Origin: Fontimonas thermophila
Lineage (GTDB): Bacteria; Pseudomonadota; Gammaproteobacteria; Nevskiales; Nevskiaceae
Reading direction: 5' to 3'
DNA length: 64,000 bases
Assembly (NCBI RefSeq): GCF_900113085.1
Contig: NZ_FOOC01000007.1
Coordinates: forward strand, 62,001 to 126,000
Positions 10,101 to 17,620 of the stretch are shown piece after piece. The position numbers and the translations under genes were made by a program. The notes under the pieces are model-generated. The model did not search any database, was not told the origin of the DNA, and saw only the letters and a list, made by a program, of their open reading frames with translations. The stretch's first letter is position 1. Each line of letters starts with the position of its first letter.

Positions 10101-10657
10101 ACGATTATTTTGGTCTGCGCGCGAGCTATGACTGGCGCATCGTCGATCGGCCGTCCGACCGCGTTTTCATCGGCCTGACTGCGACGTTCTGGGACTATGC
10201 CTTGAACCAGCGTTTCTATACCTATGGCCACGGCGGCTATTACAGTCCGCAGACGTATCTAAACATCGGCTTGCCGGTCCTCTGGCAGGGCGCACGCGGA
10301 CGCTGGACTTACGAGTTCGGCGCGACACTGGCGCATTCCCGCAGCCAAGAGGACGCCGCACCGTTTTATCCGACCGATCCTGTGCTGCAGGCCCAGGCGC
10401 AAGGCGCACCGTTGCCGGCCGGGTTCGATGCCCCGGTTTACGACGGTGGCCGCGGTGCTGGCTGGGGATATGGACTGCGCCTGGCCGTCGAGCGGCAGCT
10501 CGATGCGCGCTGGGCGCTGGGGTTGCGCGCAGCGCTCGACCGCTCGGATTTCTACGAACCGGAGTTCGCCACGCTGTATCTACGCCGCGTCTTCGACGAG
10601 GCCGGCGGCGTGTTGCGCGATCCGCCGCGACCGCCGCGGCGCTATGCCGATTACTGA
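7196..10657 (+). CDS. bcsC: Cellulose export protein BcsC (TPR scaffold plus outer-membrane barrel)
   Basis: 1153 residues. BcsC carries cellulose through the periplasm and outer membrane. A signal peptide (CIASLLMVIALGSLAWGAAAA) is followed by about 750 residues of degenerate TPR repeats, full of Ala/Leu/Arg helices such as DLEQAVDLQPADPWLRYTLA and LLRELVQRRPRDADARFALG. From about residue 780 there is a beta-rich BcsC C-terminal porin domain, with aromatic-alternating strands, ending in RRYADY. ATG 7196 sits in an ATGA overlap with bcsZ, preceded by GGAGG. Its stop (10655-10657) directly abuts the bcsG stop on the other strand, leaving no room for a terminator. The TPR segment is somewhat Ala-rich, as is usual in high-GC homologues. 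Confidence 0.95.
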   Translation: MRCIASLLMVIALGSLAWGAAAASDQDQPLAQEMSAAEREVWRSAWTWEARGRGDLARAALDKLLRTRPQDVNLMLEMALIELRANRIEAAQDLRARIASLAPGSAALAELDTAIRVLGRERIRLASIRRLLEVGRPEEALAELRALFPEGPPGHTLGLEYWRIVADTPGGWTAARDGFAALVAACPTDPRYRLALARHLTRQAATRREGLQMLMALSAREDLNRDELIAAWRAALDRAAPQEVSAAMLRQFAALVPDDAEAQAWARAGRLPARATAYASGEEVIDWALRRAQTALALGKPDLALMELEAADAHSNPLAVARLRVEALLALERFNAAMAVIDVLRPADADARAEQARLRAQVLAARARAQLARGERAAALRDLEQAVDLQPADPWLRYTLARQYAALGVADEGERLLRELVQRRPRDADARFALGLYLEHIDRLREVPAVLAPIAPQARSDGMRALEGRARIAIAREQARAALDAGRYDAAVEILAAAEPYATDAGRVQALAYGWIDIDRADRARALVERALAQTPDDIDLLLVYVRVLAAADAPDAYAAALQQLRARTDLPEAAQIELDRRLREVRRAHIADLRRSGDAAAALAAADAELAADPDPQMRDMLLRERAAALVALERPAAALADYAELLERAPDDAALRLDQAEALEAAGRRAQAKAAVRAALAHIPVDRIDLRLRSARRLRALGAYDEAAELLAALRAQVPDDAGVLEESGWLARARRDYAAARSFFLAAQSRLPDKPVLAEAIAAIDARRQRWISAGFDIETKPGEPGISDVRTAQLPVEWRWARGYDGHWFGQIDSVDLDVGRLPADYDSAALYGTVQANGPAALASFPDGFVPRARGTAVGVGYENDDFRVDLGTTPLGFTIEDWVGGVRLFAQTGAIDWSFDVARRPMTSSLVAYAGARDPVSPRVWGGVRRNAAAVRAAYYGPRHSATLTLDAARLTGRDVPDNDYFGLRASYDWRIVDRPSDRVFIGLTATFWDYALNQRFYTYGHGGYYSPQTYLNIGLPVLWQGARGRWTYEFGATLAHSRSQEDAAPFYPTDPVLQAQAQGAPLPAGFDAPVYDGGRGAGWGYGLRLAVERQLDARWALGLRAALDRSDFYEPEFATLYLRRVFDEAGGVLRDPPRPPRRYADY

Positions 10658-12196
10658 TCAGTCGAGCGGCGTCCAGCTACCATCCGGTGTGCGCATCTGG
10701 AAGCGGTTGCCGACGCGCATGACGACGGTGCCCTCGTTTTCCGCAACCGGCTCGGTCGTCGGCAGGCCGGCGAGCTGCGGCCCCAGCCGGCCGCCACTGG
10801 CATAAGGATTGTCGGCGAGCAGGCGGGACAGCAGCTCGAACAGGCCCAGATAACTCATCGGCTGATCGACGATTTGCTGGGGTGCGGGCGCATCCGAGCC
10901 GCCGAGCAGCGCAAGGCCGGCCGGCACATGCGTGATCGCCCAGGTCGGGATCTCGCGCAGGCCGGACATCTGACGGCGGTCGCCGCGCAGCGCAGCGCCG
11001 TGCTCGGGGATGAACACGATGACGACACGGCGGCCGGACTGCGCGACCAGGTCGAAGAAGCGGTTGAGATCGTCGAGCAGGCTCCGCAGCCGCCGGGCGT
11101 AGCTGTCGTTGACGTCGCGGGGGCGGTAGCCCTCGATGCGGTTGCCGTCGTGCAGACTGGCGCCGTTGTAGAACAGGGCGACGCGTTCGGCCGGCATACG
11201 CAGGCGTTTCTCCCACCAGTGCGCAAGCACATCGAAGTCGCTCAGAATCGGCAAGCCGTCGAAGGCGCGCTGCGTCACCTGCGCCGCCGGATCGAGCTGT
11301 ATGGTCGCAGCGACGCCGAGATTGCGCGCGACATCGCCGCGGAAGTCGCCGAAGACGCCGTTGTGGTTCATCTCCCAGTGGATTGCAAAGCCGAGCCGTT
11401 CGAGCTGCCGGAACACCTGGCATTCCGGCTGCGGCGGGTCATACAGCGCCGCGTGACGGGGCTGGCCACAGGCCCCACGCAACACGCGGATCGCCGCCGG
11501 GCCGCTGTAACTCGCCGCGGTGTTGAACTCCGTCATCAGCACGTTCAAGCGCTGAATCAGCCGGTCATCGGTCATGCCGACGAGCTTCATGTCATCCCAG
11601 GCCAAGGAGCACAGGTGTAGCACCACGATGTCGAACGCCGGGCCGCTGACGGTGCCCGGAAAGACCACGCGGCGATTCGCCTCGCTGGCGAAGAAGGTAT
11701 TGAGGCGCGCGGTCAAGGTCTCGCGCGTGAGCGTCTGTACGGGTTCCGCAGCGGTTCCGGCGACGACGGTGGGAGGGTGGAGCAGGGCCTGCGCCAGTGG
11801 CACCAGTGGCGTGGTCAGCATCCCGATCAGCGCAATGGTGCTCATGCGCAGCCGGTGGGCGAGCAACAGCCACAGCAGCACGACAACGGCCGTGCCACCG
11901 AGTATGGCCGGATTGATCAGACGCACGACCAGTTCGAGCAGGTAGTCCCAGGAAAACGCAGCCAGATTTCTGCTGCTTTCGAGCAGGCGCGTAAACGGCG
12001 GGAAATGGCTCTGGCGGTAGAGCAGGGCGATGGCTGCCGGTACGGCGATGCACAGCCGGGCGATCCGCAACACGCGCATCTGCAGCGGCCAGGCTACGAG
12101 CGCGAACAGCACGAGATTCGGCCACAGTTCGAAACGGATGCTGCCGCTGTAGAACAGGAACAGCGCAATCAGGAAATAGCAGCTCCAGAATCCCAT
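10658..12196 (-). CDS. bcsG: Cellulose phosphoethanolamine transferase BcsG
   Basis: 512 residues. BcsG transfers phosphoethanolamine from phosphatidylethanolamine to cellulose on the periplasmic face of the inner membrane. Four or five N-terminal membrane segments (about residues 5-130) precede a periplasmic alkaline-phosphatase-fold domain. The catalytic set known from E. coli (Cys243, Ser278, His396, Glu442-His443, from memory) can be matched by spacing: Cys196 (LHLCSLAW), nucleophile Ser231 (YSGPAAIR, 35 residues on, as in E. coli), His349 (153 residues on, also as in E. coli) and Glu398-His399 (FIPEHGAALRGDR). The enzyme therefore looks active, so the product is probably pEtN-cellulose. 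Last gene of the bcsR-E-F-Q-A-G arm, 12 bases after bcsA. Confidence 0.95.
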   Translation of the reverse strand: MGFWSCYFLIALFLFYSGSIRFELWPNLVLFALVAWPLQMRVLRIARLCIAVPAAIALLYRQSHFPPFTRLLESSRNLAAFSWDYLLELVVRLINPAILGGTAVVVLLWLLLAHRLRMSTIALIGMLTTPLVPLAQALLHPPTVVAGTAAEPVQTLTRETLTARLNTFFASEANRRVVFPGTVSGPAFDIVVLHLCSLAWDDMKLVGMTDDRLIQRLNVLMTEFNTAASYSGPAAIRVLRGACGQPRHAALYDPPQPECQVFRQLERLGFAIHWEMNHNGVFGDFRGDVARNLGVAATIQLDPAAQVTQRAFDGLPILSDFDVLAHWWEKRLRMPAERVALFYNGASLHDGNRIEGYRPRDVNDSYARRLRSLLDDLNRFFDLVAQSGRRVVIVFIPEHGAALRGDRRQMSGLREIPTWAITHVPAGLALLGGSDAPAPQQIVDQPMSYLGLFELLSRLLADNPYASGGRLGPQLAGLPTTEPVAENEGTVVMRVGNRFQMRTPDGSWTPLD

Positions 12197-12208
12197 GGCG
12201 CGTAGTGC

Positions 12209-14746
12209 TCAGACGGTAGTGGGGCGGAAGAGGAAGCGCAGGGGCGGTAGCAGATCGATCAACACGCCGGCGCCATTGCGCAGCAGCCGCGTGTATGCCC
12301 CCGCGCCGAAGCGCAGCACCTCGATCAGGCTGGCCAATGGGCGGTCGTCGGGCGTGGCGTCGTTCCAGCCGAGCCAAGCGTCGGCGCGGCCGAAGGTGCA
12401 GGCGATCAACGTGCGCTCCTGATCGAGGGTGAGCGGCGCAAAACGCAGGCCGATCCGACGGCCGCGCTGGGCGGCGATCCGCGCCGGGAACACGTGCTCG
12501 CGCGTCCCGTCGTTCAGCCCAACCCCCAGATCCTGATCGCGCGGAATCGGAATGTTTTCCGCAAGCGCGAGTCCCAGACCTTTGATCGCGTAGTCTTCGG
12601 TGCGGCAGGCGAGGGCGCGGCCGTCGGGCAGGTACAGCGTGGCCGGAATGCGCAGTGGCACGCGATGGGCGGTGCGCACCTGGCGGGTTTCCGCCGCCAC
12701 GCCGAGGGCCGCGCCGAGCATGATCAGGTTGTACACGGCCCAGGCGAGGTTCATCAGCACGGTGCCGGGCTCATCGGTGTTCCACCAGAACAGGCGCACG
12801 ATGCCGAGTGCAAGACCGATCAGGTTGGCGGTCGCGAGCAGCGTATAAGGCAGGGCGATGCGCCAGTCGAAGTAGTCGCGCTCGACCAGCCCGCCCTTGG
12901 CGGTGACGTTGAACGTGCCGGCGCGCGGATTGATCAGGGCGAGCGTCGTCGGCCAGGCGATGTACCAGGCCAGCACCGTCTCGTAGGCCTCGGCCCAGAA
13001 CGAGTGCCGGTAGCGGCCCTGCATGCGCGAGTTGGCGATGCCGGCCTGGAACAGGTGCGGCAGAACGTAGACCGCAATCGTCGTCGCGGCCGCGTTGATC
13101 ACGTGCAGCTCGGCATACAGATAGGCCAGCGGTGCGGTCAGGAACACCAGCCGCGGCAGGCCATGGAAGAAATGCAGCATCGCGTTGGCATAGCACAGTC
13201 GTTGCAGCAGGCTCAGCCCGCGGCCAAACAGCGGATTGTCGAGTCTGAAGATCTGCGCCATGCCGCGTGCCCAGCGGATGCGTTGGCCGATGTGCCCGGA
13301 CAGGCTCTCGGTGGCCAGCCCCGCCGCCTGGGTGAGCTTGAGGTAGGCGGTGTTCCAGCCGCGCCGGTGCAGCTTGAGTGCGGTATGCGCATCTTCGGTC
13401 ACGGTTTCGACGGCGATGCCACCGATCTCCATCAGCGGTGCGCGCCGCAGCACCGCGCAGGAACCACAGAAAAAGGTCGCATTCCACAGGTCGTTGCCGT
13501 CCTGGACCAGACCGTAGAACAGGCTGCCCTCGTTCGGTACCCGGCGGAAAGTGCCGAGGTTGCGCTCGAACGGATCCGGTGAGAAGAAGTGGTGCGGTGT
13601 CTGCACCATCGCCAGCTTGGGGTCCTGGAGAAACCAGCCGACCGTGGCTTGCAGAAACGAGCGCACCGGCATGTGGTCGCAGTCGAAGATCGCGACCAGC
13701 TCACCGTCGGTCTTGCCCAGCGCGTGGTTGAGATTGCCAGCCTTGGCGTGTGCATTGTCGGGCCGGGTCATGTAGCGCGCGCCGCAGGCCTGTGCGAATT
13801 CGCGCATTGCTTCGCGCCGGCCATCGTCGAGGATGTAGACGCGCAGCTTGTCCGCCGGCCAGTCCATGTTCAGCGCGGCCAGCACGGTCGGTCGCACGAC
13901 ATGCAGAGGTTCGTTGTAGGTCGGGATGAATACATCCACGGTCGGCCACAGTCTGGGGTCGGCCGGTAGCGGCGCAGGCTTGCGGCCGAGCGGCCAGGCA
14001 TTCTGGATATAGCCGAGCACGAGGATCAGCCAGGTATAGCATTCCGCGGCGATCAGCCCCATGCCGAAGAACCATTCCAAACCGGGCTCCAGATCCAGCG
14101 TGGAGGTCAGCCGCCACCAGATGTAGCGGCTCGATGCGGCGAGCGAGAAGCAGACGAGGATCAGGGTCGCGGCATTGCCGGGCAGGCGGCGGATCACCAG
14201 TGCGCTGATCCACATCAGCAGAAACAGGGCGAGCTGCTCGTGCGGAGCAAGAGGCGTGGTTGCACACAGGGCGAGCAGCACGGCCGTGATCACGGCCACA
14301 GTGATGCCGACCGGCCGCGGCATTTTGCGGAGGCGTTCGGCCGCCGCGGTCAGCACTGCATCGGCGCGCCGGAAATCTTGACGGTCGAGCCAGCGCTCGA
14401 ACCACCACAGTGGCAGCAGTAGTGTGCGTAGGAGGGTCGCGCCGGCTTTGGCGACAACCATCAGCACCCGCAGCAGATAAATGCGCGCGGCCAGACCGTC
14501 TGCGGCAGGCAGCGGCGCCTGTTTGAGCAGCAGCGCGCGCACCCAGTTGCGCAGCGTCCACGGCATCTGCACGCCGAGTGCCTGCGCAAGCCAGTGCAGC
14601 GGGGGCGTCAGCACCGCCTGGAGCCATGCGGGTAGCGGGCGCGCCTGCGTCGGCGGCAGCAGGAACAAGGCCCGCAACCACGTGCGCCAGCCAGCGCCAG
14701 GCTCGATGCCGAGCGCATCTGCGCAACGCCGCAGGACGGAGTTCAT
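12209..14746 (-). CDS. bcsA: Cellulose synthase catalytic subunit BcsA (UDP-forming, PilZ domain)
   Basis: 845 residues. Inner-membrane GT2 enzyme that polymerises glucose from UDP-glucose and extrudes the chain, activated by c-di-GMP. Visible: N-terminal extension and membrane helices; GT core with FIPTYNEP, LDDGRREAM, FDCDHMP (DxD), FFCGSCAVLRR, TVTEDAHTALKLHRRGW (TED) and QRIRWARG (QxxRW); gating loop FNVTAKG; further helices; then a PilZ domain from roughly residue 690. The PilZ RxxxR (RTAHR) is present, but the second motif reads DYAIKG, with Ala where DxSxxG has Ser. The start at 14746 is fixed by the ATGA overlap with the bcsQ stop; an upstream in-frame ATG at 14785 lies within bcsQ. 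About 870 residues is usual for E. coli-type BcsA. Confidence 0.97.
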   Translation of the reverse strand: MNSVLRRCADALGIEPGAGWRTWLRALFLLPPTQARPLPAWLQAVLTPPLHWLAQALGVQMPWTLRNWVRALLLKQAPLPAADGLAARIYLLRVLMVVAKAGATLLRTLLLPLWWFERWLDRQDFRRADAVLTAAAERLRKMPRPVGITVAVITAVLLALCATTPLAPHEQLALFLLMWISALVIRRLPGNAATLILVCFSLAASSRYIWWRLTSTLDLEPGLEWFFGMGLIAAECYTWLILVLGYIQNAWPLGRKPAPLPADPRLWPTVDVFIPTYNEPLHVVRPTVLAALNMDWPADKLRVYILDDGRREAMREFAQACGARYMTRPDNAHAKAGNLNHALGKTDGELVAIFDCDHMPVRSFLQATVGWFLQDPKLAMVQTPHHFFSPDPFERNLGTFRRVPNEGSLFYGLVQDGNDLWNATFFCGSCAVLRRAPLMEIGGIAVETVTEDAHTALKLHRRGWNTAYLKLTQAAGLATESLSGHIGQRIRWARGMAQIFRLDNPLFGRGLSLLQRLCYANAMLHFFHGLPRLVFLTAPLAYLYAELHVINAAATTIAVYVLPHLFQAGIANSRMQGRYRHSFWAEAYETVLAWYIAWPTTLALINPRAGTFNVTAKGGLVERDYFDWRIALPYTLLATANLIGLALGIVRLFWWNTDEPGTVLMNLAWAVYNLIMLGAALGVAAETRQVRTAHRVPLRIPATLYLPDGRALACRTEDYAIKGLGLALAENIPIPRDQDLGVGLNDGTREHVFPARIAAQRGRRIGLRFAPLTLDQERTLIACTFGRADAWLGWNDATPDDRPLASLIEVLRFGAGAYTRLLRNGAGVLIDLLPPLRFLFRPTTV

Positions 14747-15474
14747 GGGTGCGCCTCGTCGATCGTGCGCAGCAGCCAGCTGCACAGATACTGCAAATCC
14801 TCCGCCGCCTGGCTGTAGGGTGCATCGTCGAGCAACGCGCGGTTACGCGCCAAGGCCTCGGCCACCGCGGCATCGCGGTGCACGACGCTGCGCACAAGGC
14901 CGACGCCCAGCCGTTCGCGCAACAGCAGCAGTACGTCCTGTTGCACGGTGCGCTGCGGCTCGAAGGCGTTGACTACATAGTGCGCGCGTGCGGCGCCAGG
15001 TGTGGGCAAGCGGTCGAGCGCGGCATAGGCCACCGGTTCGGCCACGAGCACGGTCAAGACGTGATCGGCCGTGGCCGCTGCGTGCCAGGCGAGCGGCGAC
15101 GGCAGGCGGGGGGTATCGACCAGCACGACCGTATCGTCGGCCAGCGCGGCCTCGTCCAGGCGGCTGCGCAGCCAGTTCGCATGTGTGACGAGCTGCTGTT
15201 CGAAGTGCAGCAGTGCCGATGGATCGAGGATCCCGAACGGTACGACGCGCACCCCTTCGGAATTGGCCAGTGCGGTGCGCGTCCAGTCGTCGGTGGTGGC
15301 GATACCGTGCGCCGGCTGCGTTTCGGCGCCGAGCTGCTGGGCGAGCAGATTCGCCGGATCGAAATCGACGGCGAGCACGGGCCGGCCGCGCCGGTGCAGG
15401 GCATCGGCCAGACCGGCGACCAGCGTGCTGCGGCCGCAGCCGCCGCTGGTGGAGACGAGGCTTACGACGACGAT
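14743..15474 (-). CDS. bcsQ: BcsQ, MinD/ParA-like ATPase of the cellulose secretion complex (probable ATC start)
   Basis: About 243 residues from the proposed start. In E. coli, BcsQ forms a complex with BcsR that supports BcsA and polar localisation of synthesis. Visible: beta1-P-loop (VVVSLVSTSGGCGRSTL), VLAVDFDPANLLAQQLG (switch region), VVLVDTPRLPSPLAW (Walker B-like) and VVHRDAAVAEALARN near the end. The P-loop is deviant: the MinD-type signature Lys is Ser and the core Lys is Arg. No ATG, GTG or TTG occurs in frame between BcsE and the P-loop. An ATC at 15474 has GGGAG seven bases upstream and lines up with Met1 of E. coli BcsQ (recalled from memory), so it is my choice. The gene overlaps bcsF by 13 bases and bcsA by ATGA. 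Confidence 0.85.
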   Translation of the reverse strand: MVVVSLVSTSGGCGRSTLVAGLADALHRRGRPVLAVDFDPANLLAQQLGAETQPAHGIATTDDWTRTALANSEGVRVVPFGILDPSALLHFEQQLVTHANWLRSRLDEAALADDTVVLVDTPRLPSPLAWHAAATADHVLTVLVAEPVAYAALDRLPTPGAARAHYVVNAFEPQRTVQQDVLLLLRERLGVGLVRSVVHRDAAVAEALARNRALLDDAPYSQAAEDLQYLCSWLLRTIDEAHP

Positions 15475-15698
15475 GGCGGTGCTCCCGGAGGATGGGGATG
15501 GTCGGATGGCGGTGCCGGTTTGCGCTCGGTGGGCACATAGGGTGCCAGAAGCACCGGTCGCCAGGCCCGTCCGAGCAGGTAGCGTCGCAACCGGCGCAAG
15601 CGCGGGTGCCAGCGTCTGGGCCGCACCACGGCATGCACGGCAAGGCCGCCGGCGAGGCCGCAGAGCAGACCGAGCAGGGCCAGCAGTGCCGGGCTCAT
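15462..15698 (-). CDS. bcsF: BcsF-like small membrane protein of the cellulose complex
   Basis: 78 residues. Position (directly after bcsE) and architecture match E. coli BcsF (63 residues), which anchors BcsE at the inner membrane. One N-terminal helix (ALLALLGLLCGLAGGLAVHAV) is followed by a basic stretch (RPRRWHPRLRRLRRYLL) and a proline-rich cytoplasmic tail with APYVPTERKPAPP. Sequence identity to E. coli BcsF looks low, so the call rests mainly on synteny and topology. The ATG overlaps the bcsE stop (ATGA). The tail is longer than in E. coli, and its last codons overlap the start of bcsQ, which suggests translational coupling. Confidence 0.75.
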   Translation of the reverse strand: MSPALLALLGLLCGLAGGLAVHAVVRPRRWHPRLRRLRRYLLGRAWRPVLLAPYVPTERKPAPPSDHPHPPGAPPSSS

Positions 15699-17263
15699 GC
15701 GGATGCCGTCTTGCGCGGCAGCGGGGCCGGCTGCACGGCACGGATCGCCGGTGAAACCGGTGCCGCAGCGGTAGCGGTGTCGATGGGCGGCGGTTGTGCT
15801 GCGCGGGCGACGAGGGTATCGAGTGCGGCGAGGATTGCCGCCGGCTCGGTGTAGCGGATCTCGTCGTCGAACAGGGTTTCGATGGGGCAGGACAAGACAT
15901 GCGCCAGCGCCTCATCGACGTGTTCCGGCCAGCAGGCGTACAAGAACAGGTGCAAGGCGTCAGGCTCGACACAGAACAGGTCGCCGTTGCGCACTGGGCG
16001 GCAGCACGCGCGGGCCTCGTCGGGACCGGTGCCGGGGGCGAAGCGCAAACTGATCAGCGCGCAGGCCAGCCCGGCCGCCTCGGCCTGTTGCGTCAGCGCG
16101 CACACTTGTTCGGCGAACGCCACGACACGCCGTTCCCCGCCGACGGCTGGCGGCAGCGCGCTGCGCAGCGCATTTTCGAAATCCACATCCAGGGGGCGCG
16201 TGAACGGCTGTTCGCGATGGGCAGCGACGACGTCGGGCGCGTGCTCGTCGGCGCCGATGATGGCATTGGCACCCAGGGTCAGCAGCATTTGCGCCTGGCC
16301 GATGCGCAGACGGTAGCCGCATTCACGCACGAACAGCCGTACCCCGCGACCGCAGCGCTGACGCAGGCGGTGGAGGCGCCGCGCCAGCGGTCGCAGTGCC
16401 TGGGCATCGTCGATTGCGAAAATGCAGCTCGCGGCGATTGCGTTTGCGGCAGCGTCCTCGACCGCGGCCGCGTCGACGAGCACCTGCCAGTGCGGTGCGG
16501 CACCGTACGCCGCGCGCGCATCGACGTAGACGTGCTCGCGGTCTGGCGCTTCGCGGATGCGCCGGCGCCAGTGCTCGGTTTCGGCCACTGGATCCGGCGG
16601 GCAGATGAGCCGGCCCGGACCGACGGTCTGCATGCGCAGCAGATGCGATCCGCGGGCGGCGTCAAAGCCGGCCCAATGCCGGGTTTCCCAGCCGGCGTCG
16701 CGGCGGTCGCCGTGGATCAGGGCGAGTCCGGCGAGTGCCGGGGCATGTGCCGCGAGCCGCTGCGCATGCGCCTCACCATCCGTATGCTCGCCCAGCACCA
16801 GCACCAGGCAGGAACGGCACATGCGCGCCCAGCCGTGGTAGAGCCGGACGAAACCGGCCAGCGCCCTTGGCGGATCCCAGCGCAGCGCATCGTTGGCGGG
16901 TGACAGCCAGACCATCGTATCGCTGGCGCAGCCAAAGGCGTCGAGCTCATCGAGCAGCTGCGCCGGCCCCAACCGTGCGGCGCGTGCGCTCTGCGCCGTC
17001 CAGCCGAACAGGCACAGACTCCCGCGGCGGTGGGCGCGTACTGCGTCGATGCCGCCGCGGGTCAGCGCCGCCGCCGTCGCCGCCGGGTCGCGGGTCACCA
17101 GGGCGATCCGGCGCTTTTCCGCCAGCGCCGAGCGGGCGGCGCACACGGCGAGATCCTGGGCCAGATCTGCGTCGGCGACGGACAGGGCATAAAGCTTGCC
17201 GGTCTGCAGCACGCCGAGCGGATCCGGCAGGCCGTCGATATCGATCCGGCACAGCCGCGTCAT
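15695..17263 (-). CDS. bcsE: c-di-GMP-binding cellulose biosynthesis protein BcsE
   Basis: 522 residues. BcsE is a cytoplasmic c-di-GMP receptor (GIL domain) that boosts cellulose output by binding BcsF and the BcsRQ complex. The N-terminal half resembles a degenerate RecA/P-loop fold (KLYALSVADADLAQDLAVCAA, RRIALVTRDPAATAAAL). The c-di-GMP motif RxGD is intact as Arg425-Asn-Gly-Asp428 (RPVRNGDLFC), close to the E. coli positions 415-418. The C-terminal ~40 residues are a low-complexity Ala/Pro tail. The start at ATG 17263 lies in an ATGA overlap with the bcsR stop; an in-frame upstream start at 17323 would run into bcsR. Followed by bcsF with another ATGA overlap. Confidence 0.92.
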   Translation of the reverse strand: MTRLCRIDIDGLPDPLGVLQTGKLYALSVADADLAQDLAVCAARSALAEKRRIALVTRDPAATAAALTRGGIDAVRAHRRGSLCLFGWTAQSARAARLGPAQLLDELDAFGCASDTMVWLSPANDALRWDPPRALAGFVRLYHGWARMCRSCLVLVLGEHTDGEAHAQRLAAHAPALAGLALIHGDRRDAGWETRHWAGFDAARGSHLLRMQTVGPGRLICPPDPVAETEHWRRRIREAPDREHVYVDARAAYGAAPHWQVLVDAAAVEDAAANAIAASCIFAIDDAQALRPLARRLHRLRQRCGRGVRLFVRECGYRLRIGQAQMLLTLGANAIIGADEHAPDVVAAHREQPFTRPLDVDFENALRSALPPAVGGERRVVAFAEQVCALTQQAEAAGLACALISLRFAPGTGPDEARACCRPVRNGDLFCVEPDALHLFLYACWPEHVDEALAHVLSCPIETLFDDEIRYTEPAAILAALDTLVARAAQPPPIDTATAAAPVSPAIRAVQPAPLPRKTASA

Positions 17264-17508
17264 GTGCGCCCGCCCTGATCGAGGCTGGCGGGGTGATGGC
17301 GCTGGTGCAACGCCCGCAACCACGGCCAGCGGGCCAGGGCGTCGCGAAGGGCGGCACGTCGGCGCAGGTCAAGGTAACGCAAAGGATCGCGGCGCGCGAT
17401 GTAACGCTCCAGCGCGGCTATGTCATCAGCGACCATTCGATCTGGCTGCATCGGAGTGGCCTTGCCCAAGCCGGGATCCGTGTACGAGCGTGCAGACTCT
17501 TTGTGCAT
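17260..17508 (-). CDS. bcsR: BcsR-like small cellulose biosynthesis protein
   Basis: Up to 82 residues. It resembles E. coli BcsR (62 residues, recalled), which binds BcsQ and stabilises it. The pattern DDIAALERYIARRDPLRYLD followed by LRDALARWPWLRAL mirrors the BcsR pattern NDIVALKQAF...YADI...LAAALKRWPLL. Candidate ATGs at 17508, 17451 and 17436 all lack a strong ribosome site; the conserved part begins just after 17436, so the true protein may be shorter. It is the first gene of the bcsR-E-F-Q-A-G arm and overlaps bcsE by ATGA. In E. coli bcsR sits beside bcsQ; here bcsE and bcsF lie between them. The promoter should be in the 112-base gap to the divergent lipoprotein gene. Confidence 0.78.
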   Translation of the reverse strand: MHKESARSYTDPGLGKATPMQPDRMVADDIAALERYIARRDPLRYLDLRRRAALRDALARWPWLRALHQRHHPASLDQGGRT

Positions 17509-17620
17509 CCGTGTACCGTTCGCATCGGTACTTTAAGCGATCACGCGGGCTTGCCTGCCCGTCATGCTCGGCATGCCATGCGGCATCGCCGCCGAATACA
17601 CGCACAGATGGAGTACCGGA

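Noticed and set aside
15564-15566. CTG as an alternative bcsQ start
   Set aside because: No ribosome site, 30 codons before the P-loop, inside bcsF; the ATC has better spacing and matches E. coli length.
15475-15972. BcsQ extended upstream to a 409-residue protein
   Set aside because: The extra 166 codons overlap bcsE and bcsF in another frame and look like frame-shadow (Arg/Pro/Ser-rich).
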